Assembly: GCA_027886185.1 (NCBI GenBank)
Contig: WOAB01000040.1
Coordinates: 2,728,001 to 2,792,000 of the forward strand
Reading direction: 5' to 3'
Origin: Rheum nobile
Lineage: Eukaryota; Streptophyta; Magnoliopsida; Caryophyllales; Polygonaceae
DNA length: 64,000 nucleotides
Positions 24,085 through 37,592 of the stretch are shown here, in pieces (the first letter of the stretch is position 1; the number at the start of each line of letters is the position of its first letter). Under the pieces are notes generated by a model that saw only the letters and a list, made by a program, of their open reading frames with translations, searched no databases and was not told where the DNA came from. The translations under genes and the position numbers were made by a program.

Positions 24085-25730
24085 TATTCACACATATATA
24101 ATCAACCAAGCAACTTTAAATTCAATAATCCAATCAATCCACAACAATTAATTCATAACCATCAATCCACAACAATCAATCCACATTTAGTTATGACCAA
24201 CTACCATATCACATTCAATCAAACACAACACGAGATAATTACTAACACACCCACACATTCACACACACACACACATATATTCAACCACGTAATTCTACAT
24301 CCAATAATCCAGCACATAACCAATATCTGCCAACAATCAAGCAACAACCAATATTCTACACAAAACAATAACCAAGCACATACCAATATCTGCCAACAAC
24401 CAAGCAAACAATCAATACTCAGCACAAGACCAATAACAAAACACACAACTGGTATCCGATGCACGACCAATAATTATGCACACAATCCAACACACAACCG
24501 CCAACACACACAGGTGTCGACAAACACACATATTCAACCAATAAATTTCACAACTAATAATCCAAATTAATTTACTCAGACAAGGCTAAATCAATTACTG
24601 AATCAATATAGGGACAAAAGTAATTTTATAAAATATACGAAGGGTTAGCAAGATTTATCTTGCCTCAAACTCGACAACCACGACCTCAGAAGCTCAAATC
24701 CAACTCGGACGAACCTGCGAAATCAATCCGAGCAAATCCCTGGCGTTAATTACTCATACCGAGTCTCAACTAATAATTCCCCAATTTAACCCCAAAATTC
24801 ATACCTTCAAATTAATTAAGCAACCCACACAAAATTCAACCCAAATACGTACCAATCTTTCAAGACAGAAATCAGAATGCTAACTGTCCACAATCCTTGC
24901 GAAATTCCCAACCAGAGCTGCAATTTCAACTGTACAAGCATCCAGAATCTGTCCAAATCCAATCACTTCAAATTCGTATCCCTGCTGCACAAATTAATAA
25001 CTTCAGTCCAAATCCCACACATACAACTCACCAAAATTCAGCAAACAATCATATATATATGCTGTCCAATTACCCCAAATTTCTCAAATCTGTCCATAAG
25101 TTTAGCAAACCCAAAGCCCACACTCACCTCGTTGATGCTCCCTTGCACGGCCACCGAAATCACCTCCACCCCCTTATCGTCGCCGGAAACGACAACAACA
25201 ACTAGCACATCAGCAGCGGTGGATCTCAGCGACGAACTGCACCGTACACAGAACTGGCGACCATCACCGCGGACAGCACGGCGAGCAACACCGAACAACA
25301 ACCAGCAGCAGCACCACGACCACCAGCACAGCTCCAGAACAGAGGAGGAAGAGGACGACGCACAACGGTGGTCCGGTCGAGCTCACCGGAGACGACGCTT
25401 GGCTGGGCTTGCTCGTCGTGGGTCGCGCGAACAGAGGAGGAGAAGAGGCGGCTCAGCTGGCTCACCAGAGGGACGACTTGGCTGGGCATGAGGCTGGGCA
25501 CGCGAGGAAGAAGCACAGTGAGTAGTTGGGAAGGGGAGGCTAGCGGAAGAGCTTCACGAAGGAAACGATGAAGACTCAAGACCGACTTCGGCTCCTCCTT
25601 TGCTCCCTTTCCCGATTTTCTAAAATCCCCAAATTTCAGATTTCTGATTTTTGTTCCCAAATTCTGATTTTTAGAAGTCCAAAAATTTTATTTACCATTT
25701 TGCCATTTTTATAACCTTTGGGGTATTTCA
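24085..25730 (-). repeat. LTR 3 of gypsy array, right part
   Basis: Resumes at TATTCACACATATA and ends GGGGTATTTCA at 25730. It matches 11768-13412 of LTR 1. Confidence 0.9.
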
Positions 25731-26148
25731 ATTATAGCAGGATCTTTTCACCCAAGTTATCTTATATATATATATGGATATTGACCAAAATATTGTCATC
25801 AGATTAAAGCTCTTCAAAACTTATCAACTCCACAATTCCACCGCTTTGAATCAAAAGAGAGATTTTTAACAATTTGCTGTGAGACTAAATCAAGAATGAT
25901 AAAGGTATTGAAGCCTCTAGGGATACGGTGTGCATATTAAAATTCCTTCACTTAATAATGTCAATATGTTTTAAAAGAATTTGAAACCCTGATGAAATTT
26001 TTAGAAACTTCCTTATCGACAGAAATATATATTTTGACTAGAAAAATGCAAGTCGTCTTCGAAGTCTCTTTTTTAAATAATTGTTTAATATTTTTAAACT
26101 CTTAAGTTAGTCTCATAGTATATGATACGAGTGTCGTAGTTCGAAAGT
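25731..26148. other. AT-rich spacer between LTR array and Helitron
   Basis: Nothing is recognised. It begins with ATTAT, which does not match the base order before the array at 10316. Confidence 0.4.
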
Positions 26149-27209
26149 AATTACTAAATACTAAAGTTGTAGTAATTTTTGCAATGTGTCGTCCGTTGAA
26201 TAGCGCCACATCACCCCATATTAAAATAATTGATTGGTTAAAATTTTACTTGACCCCACTTATTTAAAAATTCAATTAATTAATAATAATTTTGTTTTTG
26301 GATAAAGTAGAAAATATCTAGATATTATTAGTTGATAATCTAGATACTGTAAAATAATGTTAGTTGTTTGCTTTTAAAAAAATCTCGAGTGTATATGTAT
26401 AAGATGAGAGAATTTTGATTAATATCTAATAAATAGCACTCTTTCAATACGTAAAGGTGATCAATTTTATTTTCCTTTTCTTATTATATTTGATAATTGA
26501 TTGCAACTAATCACATATATATGGCCTATTTATTTAGAGTTTTGCACATGTGTTATACGTATATATGTGTTTAGACTACCTGTTTGTTATTAAATTTATT
26601 TTTTTAAATAAAATTTTGTCGGATAACTAAAACTTAAAAATAATCTAGCAAGTTATTGTCAATTAATATTGTTATACGTAAAAATCTGATAATTTAGATA
26701 TTATTAACTAATGGTATATGTTTGTTTGTTTTTCAAAAGATTCTCACGTGCGTATCTTAAGGGGAAATTTAATAAATTATATTATAATTAACACTCTCTG
26801 TCCACCATATATATCAAAACCGGTAAACAATATATTTATAAAATCTTATAGCAGTTACAAAAATAAATAACTTTTTTTCATCACTCTCTTTTCACCACTC
26901 TCTTTTCACCCAATATTATCTTTAGTTTTCTAAAGTAGGCCGAATAAATCTCATAGCAGTTAAACAAATAAGCAATCTCTTTTTACAACTCTCTTTTCAC
27001 TTTTAGTATTTTTAGAAATTTTTTACTTTGCCCCGTTTAATTAAAAACTTAATTAAGAAAAAATCTAAATATTGTCAATTGATATTATTATATTGTTACA
27101 AAATCGATATACAAATATATACTTTACAAAATATAATTATATTTCAATATATGTGACAATAACGTATTTTGAATAACGGCCCCCGTGCAGGGCACGGGTC
27201 TTCAACTAG
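26149..27209 (+). mobile_element. Non-autonomous Helitron (copy B)
   Basis: The 3' end is canonical. A perfect 7-bp hairpin CCCGTGC-AGG-GCACGGG (27182-27198) is followed seven bases later by CTAG (27206-27209) and then T, the expected CTRR end with an A/T target. The 5' end 'attactaaatactaaag' matches copy A at 9996. There is no coding content. Helitrons move by a rolling-circle mechanism using Rep/helicase proteins in trans and leave no TSD. Confidence 0.75.
27182..27209 (+). other. Helitron 3' terminal hairpin and CTAG end
   Basis: Stem CCCGTGC/GCACGGG with loop AGG, spacer TCTTCAA, then CTAG. It probably acts as the rolling-circle termination signal. Confidence 0.8.
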
Positions 27210-27325
27210 TATTACATGAAGGCAGAGGTTTCTCGGTGGTAAACTGGCATATATATGGTATTCGTAACATTTGGACTCCCTCCCTGTAGTATATGAGGGT
27301 GAGACTGTGTTTGTAGCACTACTGA

Positions 27326-27708
27326 GCATGAATTATGTATATATAGGAGTGCTTTAATAAGAGTTGTTTGTGCATAATTAAGATTTATCTCTGCATAAGC
27401 AAATCTTCTACAAAAAAGACTTTATTGAATTGATTTCTAGAGTGCATGAATTATATATAGCAGTGCTTTAAGAAAAGTTGTTTGTGCATAATTAAGATTT
27501 ATTTGTGCATAAACAAAATCTTCTAAAAAAGACTTTATTGAATTGATCTATAAAGTGCATGAATTATGTATAGCAGTGTTTTAATAGAGTTGTATGTGCA
27601 TAATTAAGATTTATATGTGCATAACGCAAATCTTCTGCAAAAAATGAGATTTATAAAATGCATGAATTATGTATAAGAGTACTTAAATAAGAGTTGTATG
27701 TGCATAAT
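27326..27708. repeat. Tandem repeat, ~103-118 bp unit, about 3.5 copies
   Basis: Units begin 'gcatgaattat' at 27326, 27444, 27557 and 27660. Each carries 'gtgcataattaagattta' and 'caaatcttct..aaaaa' words, with indels making the period drift. Confidence 0.85.
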
Positions 27709-29480
27709 TATGACCGTTATCTTTCTATTTTTATATTTTCCTAAACAGAGTTCCTTATTGTTATGGTTGTGATATTAAAGTGGCATGATATATGTTGTGT
27801 GGTGATTTAGTGCATATCTTAGTTTTGAAACTTAAGTATGCACATTTAATAGCAAAACATGCACCTTTTTTATATTTATGCCATGATAAAACACTGGAGG
27901 GACCTAGTTAGGAAAATGATGTTGATCTGCAATGCAGTTAATGTTCATATTCTTGGTTAGCCGCTTCTCAGGGTTGCGTCTTCTAAGTAATTTATTCATC
28001 TAATTACAAGTAGGGGTACCCAAACATGATTATTTGTCTTGTATTTGTATATTTATGAATGACGTAAGGATATCATGAGTTAAAACTGTATGGATAACAT
28101 GTTTTTGTACCTAGTTTTCTAGTTTACACTTCACATTGAAGATCCACACTTTTTACCGACTCGATTGATCATCCTACAAAAAATAAGATACATTAGGAAG
28201 TTATTTTAAGATCATTATGACTATTGCATGTTGCCTAGAAATGCATAGCTGCCTAGCAATACACAACTATACTAGTTCAAAAAATAGGATGAGTTTACGC
28301 ACTTTAGACACCTATGTATGCACATTTAAAAGTAAACCTTGCACTTCGGGGACAAATTTCAGAATGAGATTTCTTTTCATGACACGTGATTTCTTTTCAT
28401 GAACATTGATTGAAAAGATCATCCTAATTTGTAGAGGGACCTCATGTTCAACTATTTGAAAAATGTGAGGCTACACAAGAAGGCGAATGCCCTCCAAAGC
28501 ATGGACTTGTATCCATAATTACTCGACATGCAAGGGGGACAACTACACTCAAATCAGATTCAAGGCTTTATGCAATGAGGTCTATGGAGACATATCATGG
28601 GGTCCAGGAGTGGAATCATGGACTAAGCTCAAGGAATGACACCAACACAAATGATATATTGAAGAATAACTTTGTCCATCCTATGTTGACATCGACAATT
28701 AATGAAGTGAGCGACCAAGTAAAAAAGTGGGTGAAACAGTAAAAAGAAGACTGCAAGTGGAAGAACAAATAGCTGATTTATGGTTGAACTATTGGTTGGT
28801 TGTATTTTTTTGAAGAGGTGTTATGTACATGTAAAACATGATCGAACTATTGATTGGTTGGTTGAATGTTTTCTAAAAACTACATGCAGGTTGAATGTGA
28901 ACTTTGATCAGGTTTTGGGGATGCTAAAATAAGAAGACATTTGTCAATCAATTACAAAAGACAACAAACGGGCAAAAAAACACTTCTAAAAAATTAGCTA
29001 AAGTATGAAAGAAAGAGCTAAAACCTAAACTAACGTTTTCTTGGATTGACATTTAATAAATGTTCCATCCTATCATTCAAAAATTATCCCAACGAGGAAA
29101 AAAATCTAAAAACTTGCCTAAACTATGCACTAAAAAGTTCAATTTAAAGTTACTTCTTTCAGGACTAAAAATAAGCAAACCTTTGATTTTGTTACTTATT
29201 TCCAGTAAGACTCGTCAACTTTGTCACAACTCCTAATTAATACATAATGCTTTTGGTAACAACTAGTTTGGGCCTTCAAGTATATATGTCAACATACAAA
29301 TGAGGATGTTCATCTAGAATCTTTAAGTACATAGGACCATATCAATTGTCAAATAAAAAATATAAATTAGTTATATTGCGCAAGCACATCTAAAAACATT
29401 CTACTTTAGTATCTCGTCTCATCAATCACGGTTTATTGCCATCCATATGTGCTAAAACTATAGCATATGCTAATTTCCAA
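27709..29480. other. Intergenic sequence, no gene supported
   Basis: Open frames are short and unsupported. 28440-28740 is less AT-rich and looks like degraded exon sequence ('gaatgccctccaaagcatggacttgtatcc...'), but no family was recognised. Confidence 0.35.
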
Positions 29481-29699
29481 AAATTCACTCTAACACAAGG
29501 TGAAAAGCGAAGGCAGAAGCACCAAGTAGCTTGATTGTGTTATCAACTATAAAAAGGGAATACATATCTTTTGGACAATGAGACAAATAGTACATTGTTT
29601 GTCCTTCTTGCGATAATTGAAGCACATAGTTCTCACACGTATCCGGCTCAACAAATGAAGAAGCATCAACACCACCACCACCCACAACACTCAACGCAG

Positions 29700-29900
29700 T
29701 AGAACAATAACAGAGGAAGAAGAAAGCCCAACTGGAAATATATATAATAGATGAAAGTGCACGAATAAGGTACAACTAGTGAAACATTAACAAATTTCCA
29801 AGGAATGAACAAATACAACAGAGGAAGCATAAGCTCAATCAGGGAATATCTACAATGTGTGGAAGTGCACAAATAAGGTGACGATGCATGGAAGTGCACA
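29700..29900. repeat. Diverged direct repeat, ~110-bp period
   Basis: 'aacagaggaag...ca(a)ctggaaatat...gtgcacgaataaggt' near 29706 and 'aacagaggaag...caatcagggaatat...gtgcacaaataaggt' near 29816. A third partial word 'atggaagtgcacaaataa' follows. Confidence 0.6.
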
Positions 29901-30099
29901 AATAATGTGCAATTGGTACAAGCATAAACAAAGCGGAAAAAAAGTGGAAGTGTATACCTCCATTAAAAACCAGAGGATAGCAAAAAAGAAGCAATATGAC
30001 ATTAAGAACTTTGTGCAAGGAATCCAAATCAAAATTTATTTCTGTTGTTTTTGTAGGACCAACATATATGAAAAAACTAGCATTTTTAGGAGCATCAAA

Positions 30100-30399
30100 A
30101 CTCTTCCATAACGACACAGTCAAACCCTAATTCACGAACAACAAAAGAAATTCGGTGAAGAATGAAAAGAACGAAGTTTGTAGACAAATCAAAATCAACG
30201 AGTTAGAAGAAGGAATCAAGAGAACGAGTTAATACTTTGATCCATGGCGCCGAGAGTGAAGCAACAAGCCAAACGAATCAGATTACAATGGTGGATTGCG
30301 TTTTCCTATTTGAGAGGGGACGCAAACAAAGGACTGGAGAAGGAGGGGCAAAAGAGGAAAACGAAATAAAAAGTGGGAAATTTTACAAGTTTGCCACCG

Positions 30400-30400
<1 letters not shown>
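30100..30400 (-). other. Gene-like leader on minus strand
   Basis: Read on the minus strand, the stretch has a plant 5'-UTR-like composition ('gaattagggtttgac...', 'cttcttctaactcg'). It has an ATG in CGGCGCCATGGAT (about 30245) followed after nine codons by a stop, and another ATG near 30113. No product is supported. It may be the subterminal part of an unrecognised DNA transposon. Confidence 0.25.
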
Positions 30401-31091
<691 letters not shown>

Positions 31092-31249
31092 CACACTTTA
31101 GTGAAACAGGCTTTTATAGTGAAATGAGTGGATAAATGTAGAGTGTTGGATTAGACTTGAACGAAGGGTTGGGATTTAATTTAGAGGGACACAAAATTAG
31201 AAGGTGGAATCACGCACACCAGATTCTTCCTATTTTCTAGTTTCACGGG

Positions 31250-32100
<851 letters not shown>

Positions 32101-32149
32101 CTCGGTTCTAGGGTTTAATTGAGAAACAATAGTTCGGTTATGATATTCA

Positions 32150-32800
32150 AGGATGAATTCCTTGATATTGAGAGTCATGCTTCCTGTGGTGATATTGATA
32201 TGATATGCATGTATATGATATGCAATTTTATGGATTTGATATTCAAGCATCATGTTTTGATATGCAAAATATATATTTTCATGTTATGATATTCATGATT
32301 ACCATATTGATCTTCACATTATTGCAGTATGTATTTTGATGGTGTTGATTGTGTTTTTATACTTGATGTTTTATTGATGTTGTTTGAGCTTTTGGTAATT
32401 GATATTCAAATTTTATTATGTGATATTCATGATAATGCTTTTGATATTCATGTTGGATGCATGATTCATGCTATGAGTAGTTGAAGTTTAGATTATATGA
32501 TGTGATATTCACTATAATGTTGTTGATATTTATGTTGGATCCGTTTTGGTGTTTTGTTGGAATTGTTTTTACTGTTTGCAATTGATATTCAAATTGTTTG
32601 ATATGATATTCATAAAAATGCTTTTGATATTCATGTTGGATGTACGTTTAAAGCTATGAGTATTTGCTATTCAAATTTTATGTTGTGATATCCACTATAA
32701 TCTTTTTGATATTCATGCTAGATCAATTTTGGTGTTTTTTATTTGATGTGATATTCAAACAATTGGTTTTGATATTCATGTTCGATCAGTTTTAAGGTTT
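32150..32800. repeat. Region saturated with 'gatattcatg' words
   Basis: GATATTCA or close variants recur about every 30-60 bases without a fixed period. The same word, reverse-complemented, fills 44330-45400. Confidence 0.7.
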
Positions 32801-33160
32801 ATGGTTTGGGGTTTAGGGTTTATGATTTATAGTTTAGGGTTTAGGGTTTAGAGCTTAAGGTTTATTGGTTTAGTGTTTAGGTTTATTGGTTAATGGTTAG
32901 GGTTTAGGATTTATTAGTTTAGGGTTTAGGGTTTATTGGTTTAGGGTTTATGGTTTATTGGTTTAGTGTTTAGGATTTATTGGTTTAGTGTTTAGGGTTT
33001 ATTGGTTTGGGGTTTATGGTCTAGGGTTTAAGGGATTTAGGGTTTATTTTTTAGGGTTTAGGATTTATTGGTTTAGTGTTTAGGGCTTATTGGTTTAGGG
33101 ATTAGGGCTTAGGGTTTATTGGATTAGCGTTTAGGGTTTATTGGTTTAGGGCTTTTTTGA
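32790..33160 (+). repeat. Degenerate TTTAGGG-rich minisatellite
   Basis: Variants of 'tttagggtttattggt' and 'tttagggtttagggtttat' repeat for ~370 bp. The word matches the plant telomere unit, but the units are irregular and mixed with TTTATTGG, so this is an interstitial minisatellite, not a telomere. Confidence 0.75.
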
Positions 33161-33538
33161 TATGTAATGATGTTAAAGTATAAATAGAACACATAAAGTT
33201 CTTTTTCTTTGTCATATTCTTAAATATCAATATTCACGTTTTTATTCTTGATATTCATGTGTACTTTGATGATTTTCAGGAATCTAGGTGCAATGTTCAG
33301 CGGTTTTGCCAACAAGAAGCCCAAAATTCTAAACATGAAGTGATGTGACGATAAAAAATAAGATTGGTTGTGGGGTATTCGCATATGCCATGTGGAGGCA
33401 TACCTAGGTTAATGTGTAAAGTATTGTAAAATTACATTCAAGCATAATTTCTCAAAGTACATGATTGGATATTCTGTTAAGTTTTATTAATATTTTTGAA
33501 TGATCCTACTAGTGTAAAACACAACAGTCGCAACTCTA
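33160..33538. other. Non-coding arm of outer transposon
   Basis: No open frame is supported. A 'gattttcaggaatctagg' acceptor-like site lies near 33277. The stretch ends in CTCTA, the TSD of the gypsy element. Confidence 0.35.
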
Positions 33539-34106
33539 TGTGATACCCCGTAATTCTGTAAGGATTATTTTGGGAATTTTTGGAATTTTCCCGAACACCC
33601 GTTTAGTACGTCGGATTTAATTCAGAAAGTTGGAGACATTCTGTAATGTGCTCTGTATCTGTAAGATTTTTCTCAGTGAAATAATATACAGACGACGTGC
33701 TTTGGATTTTAATACTCATTCGCGTACGATAATTTTTATCCCGGGTTAATGTCTTGCTCGTTCAAAAGCTGAATGGGCAGGAAAAGGCAAAAACAGCGAC
33801 CACCGTACAGTAACGGCGCCCGCCGTCGCTGGGCCCGAGGTGTCAGGCCGTCATCTCCTACTCTGGGCTCGCCAGGGCTAGGAACGGCGACCGCCGTAAT
33901 TACAGCGCCCGCCGCGGCCCGCCGTAGGCAAAGTTGTGCGCCCGCCGTGATTACCCAGAAGTCATTACCCGTTGGTCCCCGGCGAGCTCTGGCCGCGCCG
34001 ATCTAGCCCTGCTCGGCCTCGTCTAGGGTGATGATGATGTTCCCATTGCTTTGGCAATAAAAGGAGGTGTTGGGGGAAGGGATTTGAGCCATCCCAGCAC
34101 TGAATC
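33539..34106 (+). repeat. 5' LTR of gag-only element, left part
   Basis: Starts TGTGATACCCCG. It includes a palindrome cluster and the degraded TATA position (CAATAAAA at 34055-34062, where the 3' LTR has CTATAAAA). It ends with GAATC at the nested insertion. Confidence 0.9.
33793..33950 (+). promoter_or_regulatory. GC palindrome cluster upstream of TATA, 5' LTR
   Basis: Five modules, some with one arm mutated (for example ACAGCGACCACCGT), at the same positions as in the 3' LTR. Confidence 0.6.
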
Positions 34107-35883
34107 TGTAACACCCCCAAATCGTAACCCATTTGGAAAGGTATTACCGCCAGTGACCTCGGTGTTCCTTACCGAAGCCACCCAAGGCTTTACCGGTTTA
34201 AACACAATCATGAAACACAAATGATACTAATACTTAATTAAAACATGAATCCCGGGATTACATCCCAATCCCAAATAGGACAATATACAGAGTTAAATCA
34301 AACACAGCGGAAGTCTTTCTTAAAATCTTACAAAAAGGGTTGTGATCACCTGCCCAAGGATCTCAACCTGATTAAAATCATTAAAACATCAAAACAACTG
34401 TCATCTTCATAGTCAATCTAGTCTCCTCATATCTGTGTTCTATCTGATGTGCCGAATCGAACGGATGACACCAGCCCACATGCAGAGAACAATGTTCATG
34501 GGTTAGTCTAATGAAAGACTATGCAAGGGTACAAAGCAGAAGGTTCGAGTAGTCGTATTAGGTTAGACTCATCGTTTCTCGAATAATAACCGATAACGAT
34601 AGTCAACCACCATACTTCTACTGGAATATATCAAAAGACATGATCAAGAGAAGACTCCAACGGAATTGAGTCTTATAGGAAAATATCCAAGAGAAGACTC
34701 CAAAAGATTGAGTCTTTCGGAAACATGACAATTGTCTGGAACATTATAGTTTCATATGTATATACATAACGTTAAAAACTGACTGAGATGCTTCGGTTCA
34801 CGACCAACCTCACCGTATAATGCGAATCACCGCATGATACGACTCCAGATTGGAAAGAGAACGTACTACATTCAAGTCTAAACGAGTTTTCCTAGCCGCA
34901 CTATTACTTAGCTGCGCTATTCGTCGAGGTATATTAATCATGTGCGAACCTACAGCACTTATCTTATTTAATTCCAAAACACACAATTACGTTATAAACT
35001 TTTAGGATCAGCTCGTCCCGAGACGAGAGATCTTTTGGGAACACTCCCAAGATTTGTGACACTGTTTAAGTGCACCACCTCTTCACCCGAGTGAAGAGGT
35101 AGGTCATGACCATCCAATTGGTATTAGGTGGGGATGAGCCACCTCTCTACCTGATTATAAAGAAACGACTGGACTCCAGGGCCTCAGTAACGTTCCTACG
35201 AATACTCGTTCTAACTAAACAGTTCAGAACAGTCAAATAATCATATTAAAGCCATCACGGCTAACATCATAGATATATTTCAATCTAGGTATACATATAT
35301 AATAGCGTTGTTCTAGCAGATATACAACCTATTATAATATCCATTTTAATTTCCAAAGATAGTTTCATAAAACTGTTCCCAGACATGAACAATGATCAAT
35401 CCAAATTAATTAACAATTAAGCAATTAATAATTAATGGAAATATGGAATGATAAGCAAGAGCAAACCGCCACTTGCCTTAGATCCGACGAAAGCTTCGCA
35501 CGTTTAGAATTAAAGGGTTTCCGAGTCTGGAACGGGAACAGATCCCAAATCGACCCCTTTAGGCTTCGATTCTTCTTGGTTCGAGTCTACCACCCTCTTA
35601 AGCTACCAACAAGCTCTAAGAACCTCCTGAAAACGGATCGAAACAAGGTTGAGATGACCACACAAATCGGGTTCAAAGTTCAGCAAAAATCATGAAATTC
35701 AGAGGTGAAAACAGTGAGCTTCAAGGGTTTTCTTACCAACTTTCGATCGATTTAAACTTCGAATCGAGCTTGGATAATCTTCTCACCCTTTTAAGATACA
35801 CCACACCTTCAAGATACAACTTCTATCTGCTCGAACGAATGACAGAATCGTTCACAAACCGAGCTCGAAGTTCAGCTCAGAGT

Positions 35884-36263
35884 GCTGATTTCTGGGTTTT
35901 TTGACAGCAAAAGGTGGTGAGGAGCCGACTTCTGGCTTCTCTCACGACTTTGCCTCTCCTTTTATAGGCAAACCACAAAGAGCCTTCTAAAGACAAGTAC
36001 CCCATGAGGTGTACCAGCTAGGCCAATAGCCCCGGTGAGTCACCTAAGCTAGTTTGCCAGTCGTGCCAAAATGCTTGCCAGATGCTGAATTTCTGGGCTT
36101 TTGACAGAAGAAGATGGTGAGGAGCCGACTTCTGGCTTCTCCCACGACTTCGTCTCTTCATTTATTGGCAAACCACGAAGACTAATCTGAAGACAAGTAT
36201 ACCAAGAGGTGTCCAAGCTAGGCCAAGTAGCCCCGATGAGTCATCCAAGCTAGTTTCCAGCTG
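35884..36263 (-). repeat. Duplicated promoter-region block in the minus solo LTR
   Basis: Two ~185-195 bp copies (35884-36079 and 36080-36263) share 'gaggagccgacttctggcttct' and 'gccaagctagtt'-like words. The first retains TATAAAA on the minus strand (35966-35960, in GCCTATAAAAGGAG). In the second the equivalent is GCCAATAAATG. Confidence 0.7.
35960..35966 (-). promoter_or_regulatory. TATA box of minus solo LTR
   Basis: The minus strand reads GCCTATAAAAGGAG, the same context as the TATA boxes of the plus-strand LTRs. Confidence 0.6.
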
Positions 36264-36748
36264 CCTCAAGTTGGCTTGCAAGTTGCTGAAATGTTTGCTG
36301 ATTTTTGGCTAAGGCATGGGCCGAATTCCCACTTTGCCCTTATTTACCTTAAGTGGTAAATTTTACTTAACCCCGGGTTAAATATATTTGTACACGAACG
36401 ATCATTTAACCCAAAAATACGTTAACTGTATTTTATATTGCTCAGAAGAATATTACAGAAGCCAAACATTACACATAATGTTCGTATCTCTTCAAACTTA
36501 ATCTGACTAGCAATATGGCTTAAGAAAAATTCGAAATTTATTCGTACAAATATACGGGATATTACAGAATCTCTGCCAAAATTTCGCCTCGTCGGAGTGT
36601 TAGTTTCGCCGGATTTCGGAAGCTTCGTTGGTGTCGGTTGGTGGTGTTTCCAGAAGCCCTTGTGGTTGGAACCCAGGCAAGGCAAAAAGGGGTCGAAACG
36701 CGCATCATTTGGGTGAGTTTTTCTCTCGTTCTGTCGTCAGAGTTCTTC

Positions 36749-36803
36749 ACGGCGCCCGCCGTTATGAATGCGGCGATCGCCGCCAAGAACGGCGACCGCC
36801 GCC
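36749..36803 (+). promoter_or_regulatory. GC palindromes downstream of TATA, 5' LTR
   Basis: Three modules (ACGGCGCCCGCCGT, GCGGCGATCGCCGC, ACGGCGACCGCCG). The 3' LTR has four. Confidence 0.6.
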
Positions 36804-37382
36804 AGTGCCCAGAATGCCTTCGTGGCTTTGGCTTGGTTGTCGCCGTGGCGTCTTTCCTTTCGATTTCTTTCACCGTTTTTAGATTCGTATTGTTGTTATG
36901 TCGGATCTAACTTAGGGTTCCTTTTATGGGTCGACTCGAAGGTCGTTGTGTTGTCGGAGCGATACCCGTGTCGAGCCCGGAATCCCGTCATTGTCGTTAG
37001 GCTTGTTCCTACTCTGCGGATTAAGGCAAGTGGCGGTTCGCTCTTGCTTAATCATTCCATGTTTCATTAATTATCAATTATTTAATTGTTGATTAAATTG
37101 GAGTGAACTGTTGTTTTGTTTGGGAACTAATTTCATAAATAAACGTGATTAAAGTAATGTTATGATAGGTTGTATATCTGTTAGAACAACGCTATTATAT
37201 GTGATAATTACCGTGATGGTATTGTTGTGAATTTAATCTTAATGATAGAATAGCATGTGGGTTAATAGGAAAACTAATCCAAGTAAGGATTAGCCGTTTC
37301 TATTATCTCTATGTTTAAGTTGATTGCCTGGATAGTTTTAATGTGAATAATTGCTGTGTTAGACTGTTTAGTTAACACGAGT

Positions 37383-37592
37383 GTTCGTAGAAACGCTAAT
37401 CCAAGTAAGGATCAGTCGTTTCTTTATAACTTAATGTTCGTAGGAACGCTAATCCAAGTAAGGATCAGTCGTTTCTTTATAACTTAATGTTTGTAGGAAC
37501 GCTAATCCAAGTAAGGATTAGTCGTTTCTTTATAACTTAAGGTTCGTAGGAACGCTAATCCAAGTAAGGATTTGTCATTTCTTTAAATCGTA
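37383..37592 (+). repeat. 53-bp tandem repeat, four units (5' LTR)
   Basis: Units start at 37383, 37436, 37489 and 37542 with 'gttcgtaggaacgctaatcc', and the spacing is exactly 53 bp. The same array is in the 3' LTR at 42911. Confidence 0.95.

Larger units (their letters stand above)
10321..25730 (-). mobile_element. Ty3/gypsy tandem array: LTR-internal-LTR-internal-LTR
   Basis: Three ~3.09-kb LTRs of one family are separated by two ~1.86-kb internal regions. The orientation is minus. After each LTR end (GGGGTGTTACA on the minus strand) comes a PBS TGGTATCAGAGC matching initiator tRNA-Met (15271-15260; 20221-20210), and before each LTR start comes a purine tract (13430-13413; 18384-18367). 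Both internal regions have the same pol deletions, so they arose by duplication, most simply by unequal crossing-over between LTRs. The outer flanks (ATTCC at 10316-10320, ATTAT at 25731-25735) do not give a clean 5-bp TSD. Confidence 0.85.
34107..36566 (-). mobile_element. Solo LTR (minus orientation) nested in 5' LTR
   Basis: The plus strand starts TGTAACACCCCC and ends ATATTACA. A perfect TSD GAATC (34102-34106 and 36567-36571) flanks it, and the empty site is visible in the 3' LTR at about 42046. Antisense copies of family landmarks ('gccgaatcgaacggatgac', 'ccaaggctttaccg') show it is a related family inserted in the opposite direction. Confidence 0.9.

Noticed and set aside
29485..30123. 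Membrane-protein-like minus-strand frames (hydrophobic stretches)
   Set aside because: Several overlapping frames in AT-rich DNA with an internal direct repeat; hydrophobicity follows from T-rich codons.
32790..33160. A true telomere
   Set aside because: Units are irregular and mixed with other words, and transposon sequence continues on both sides.
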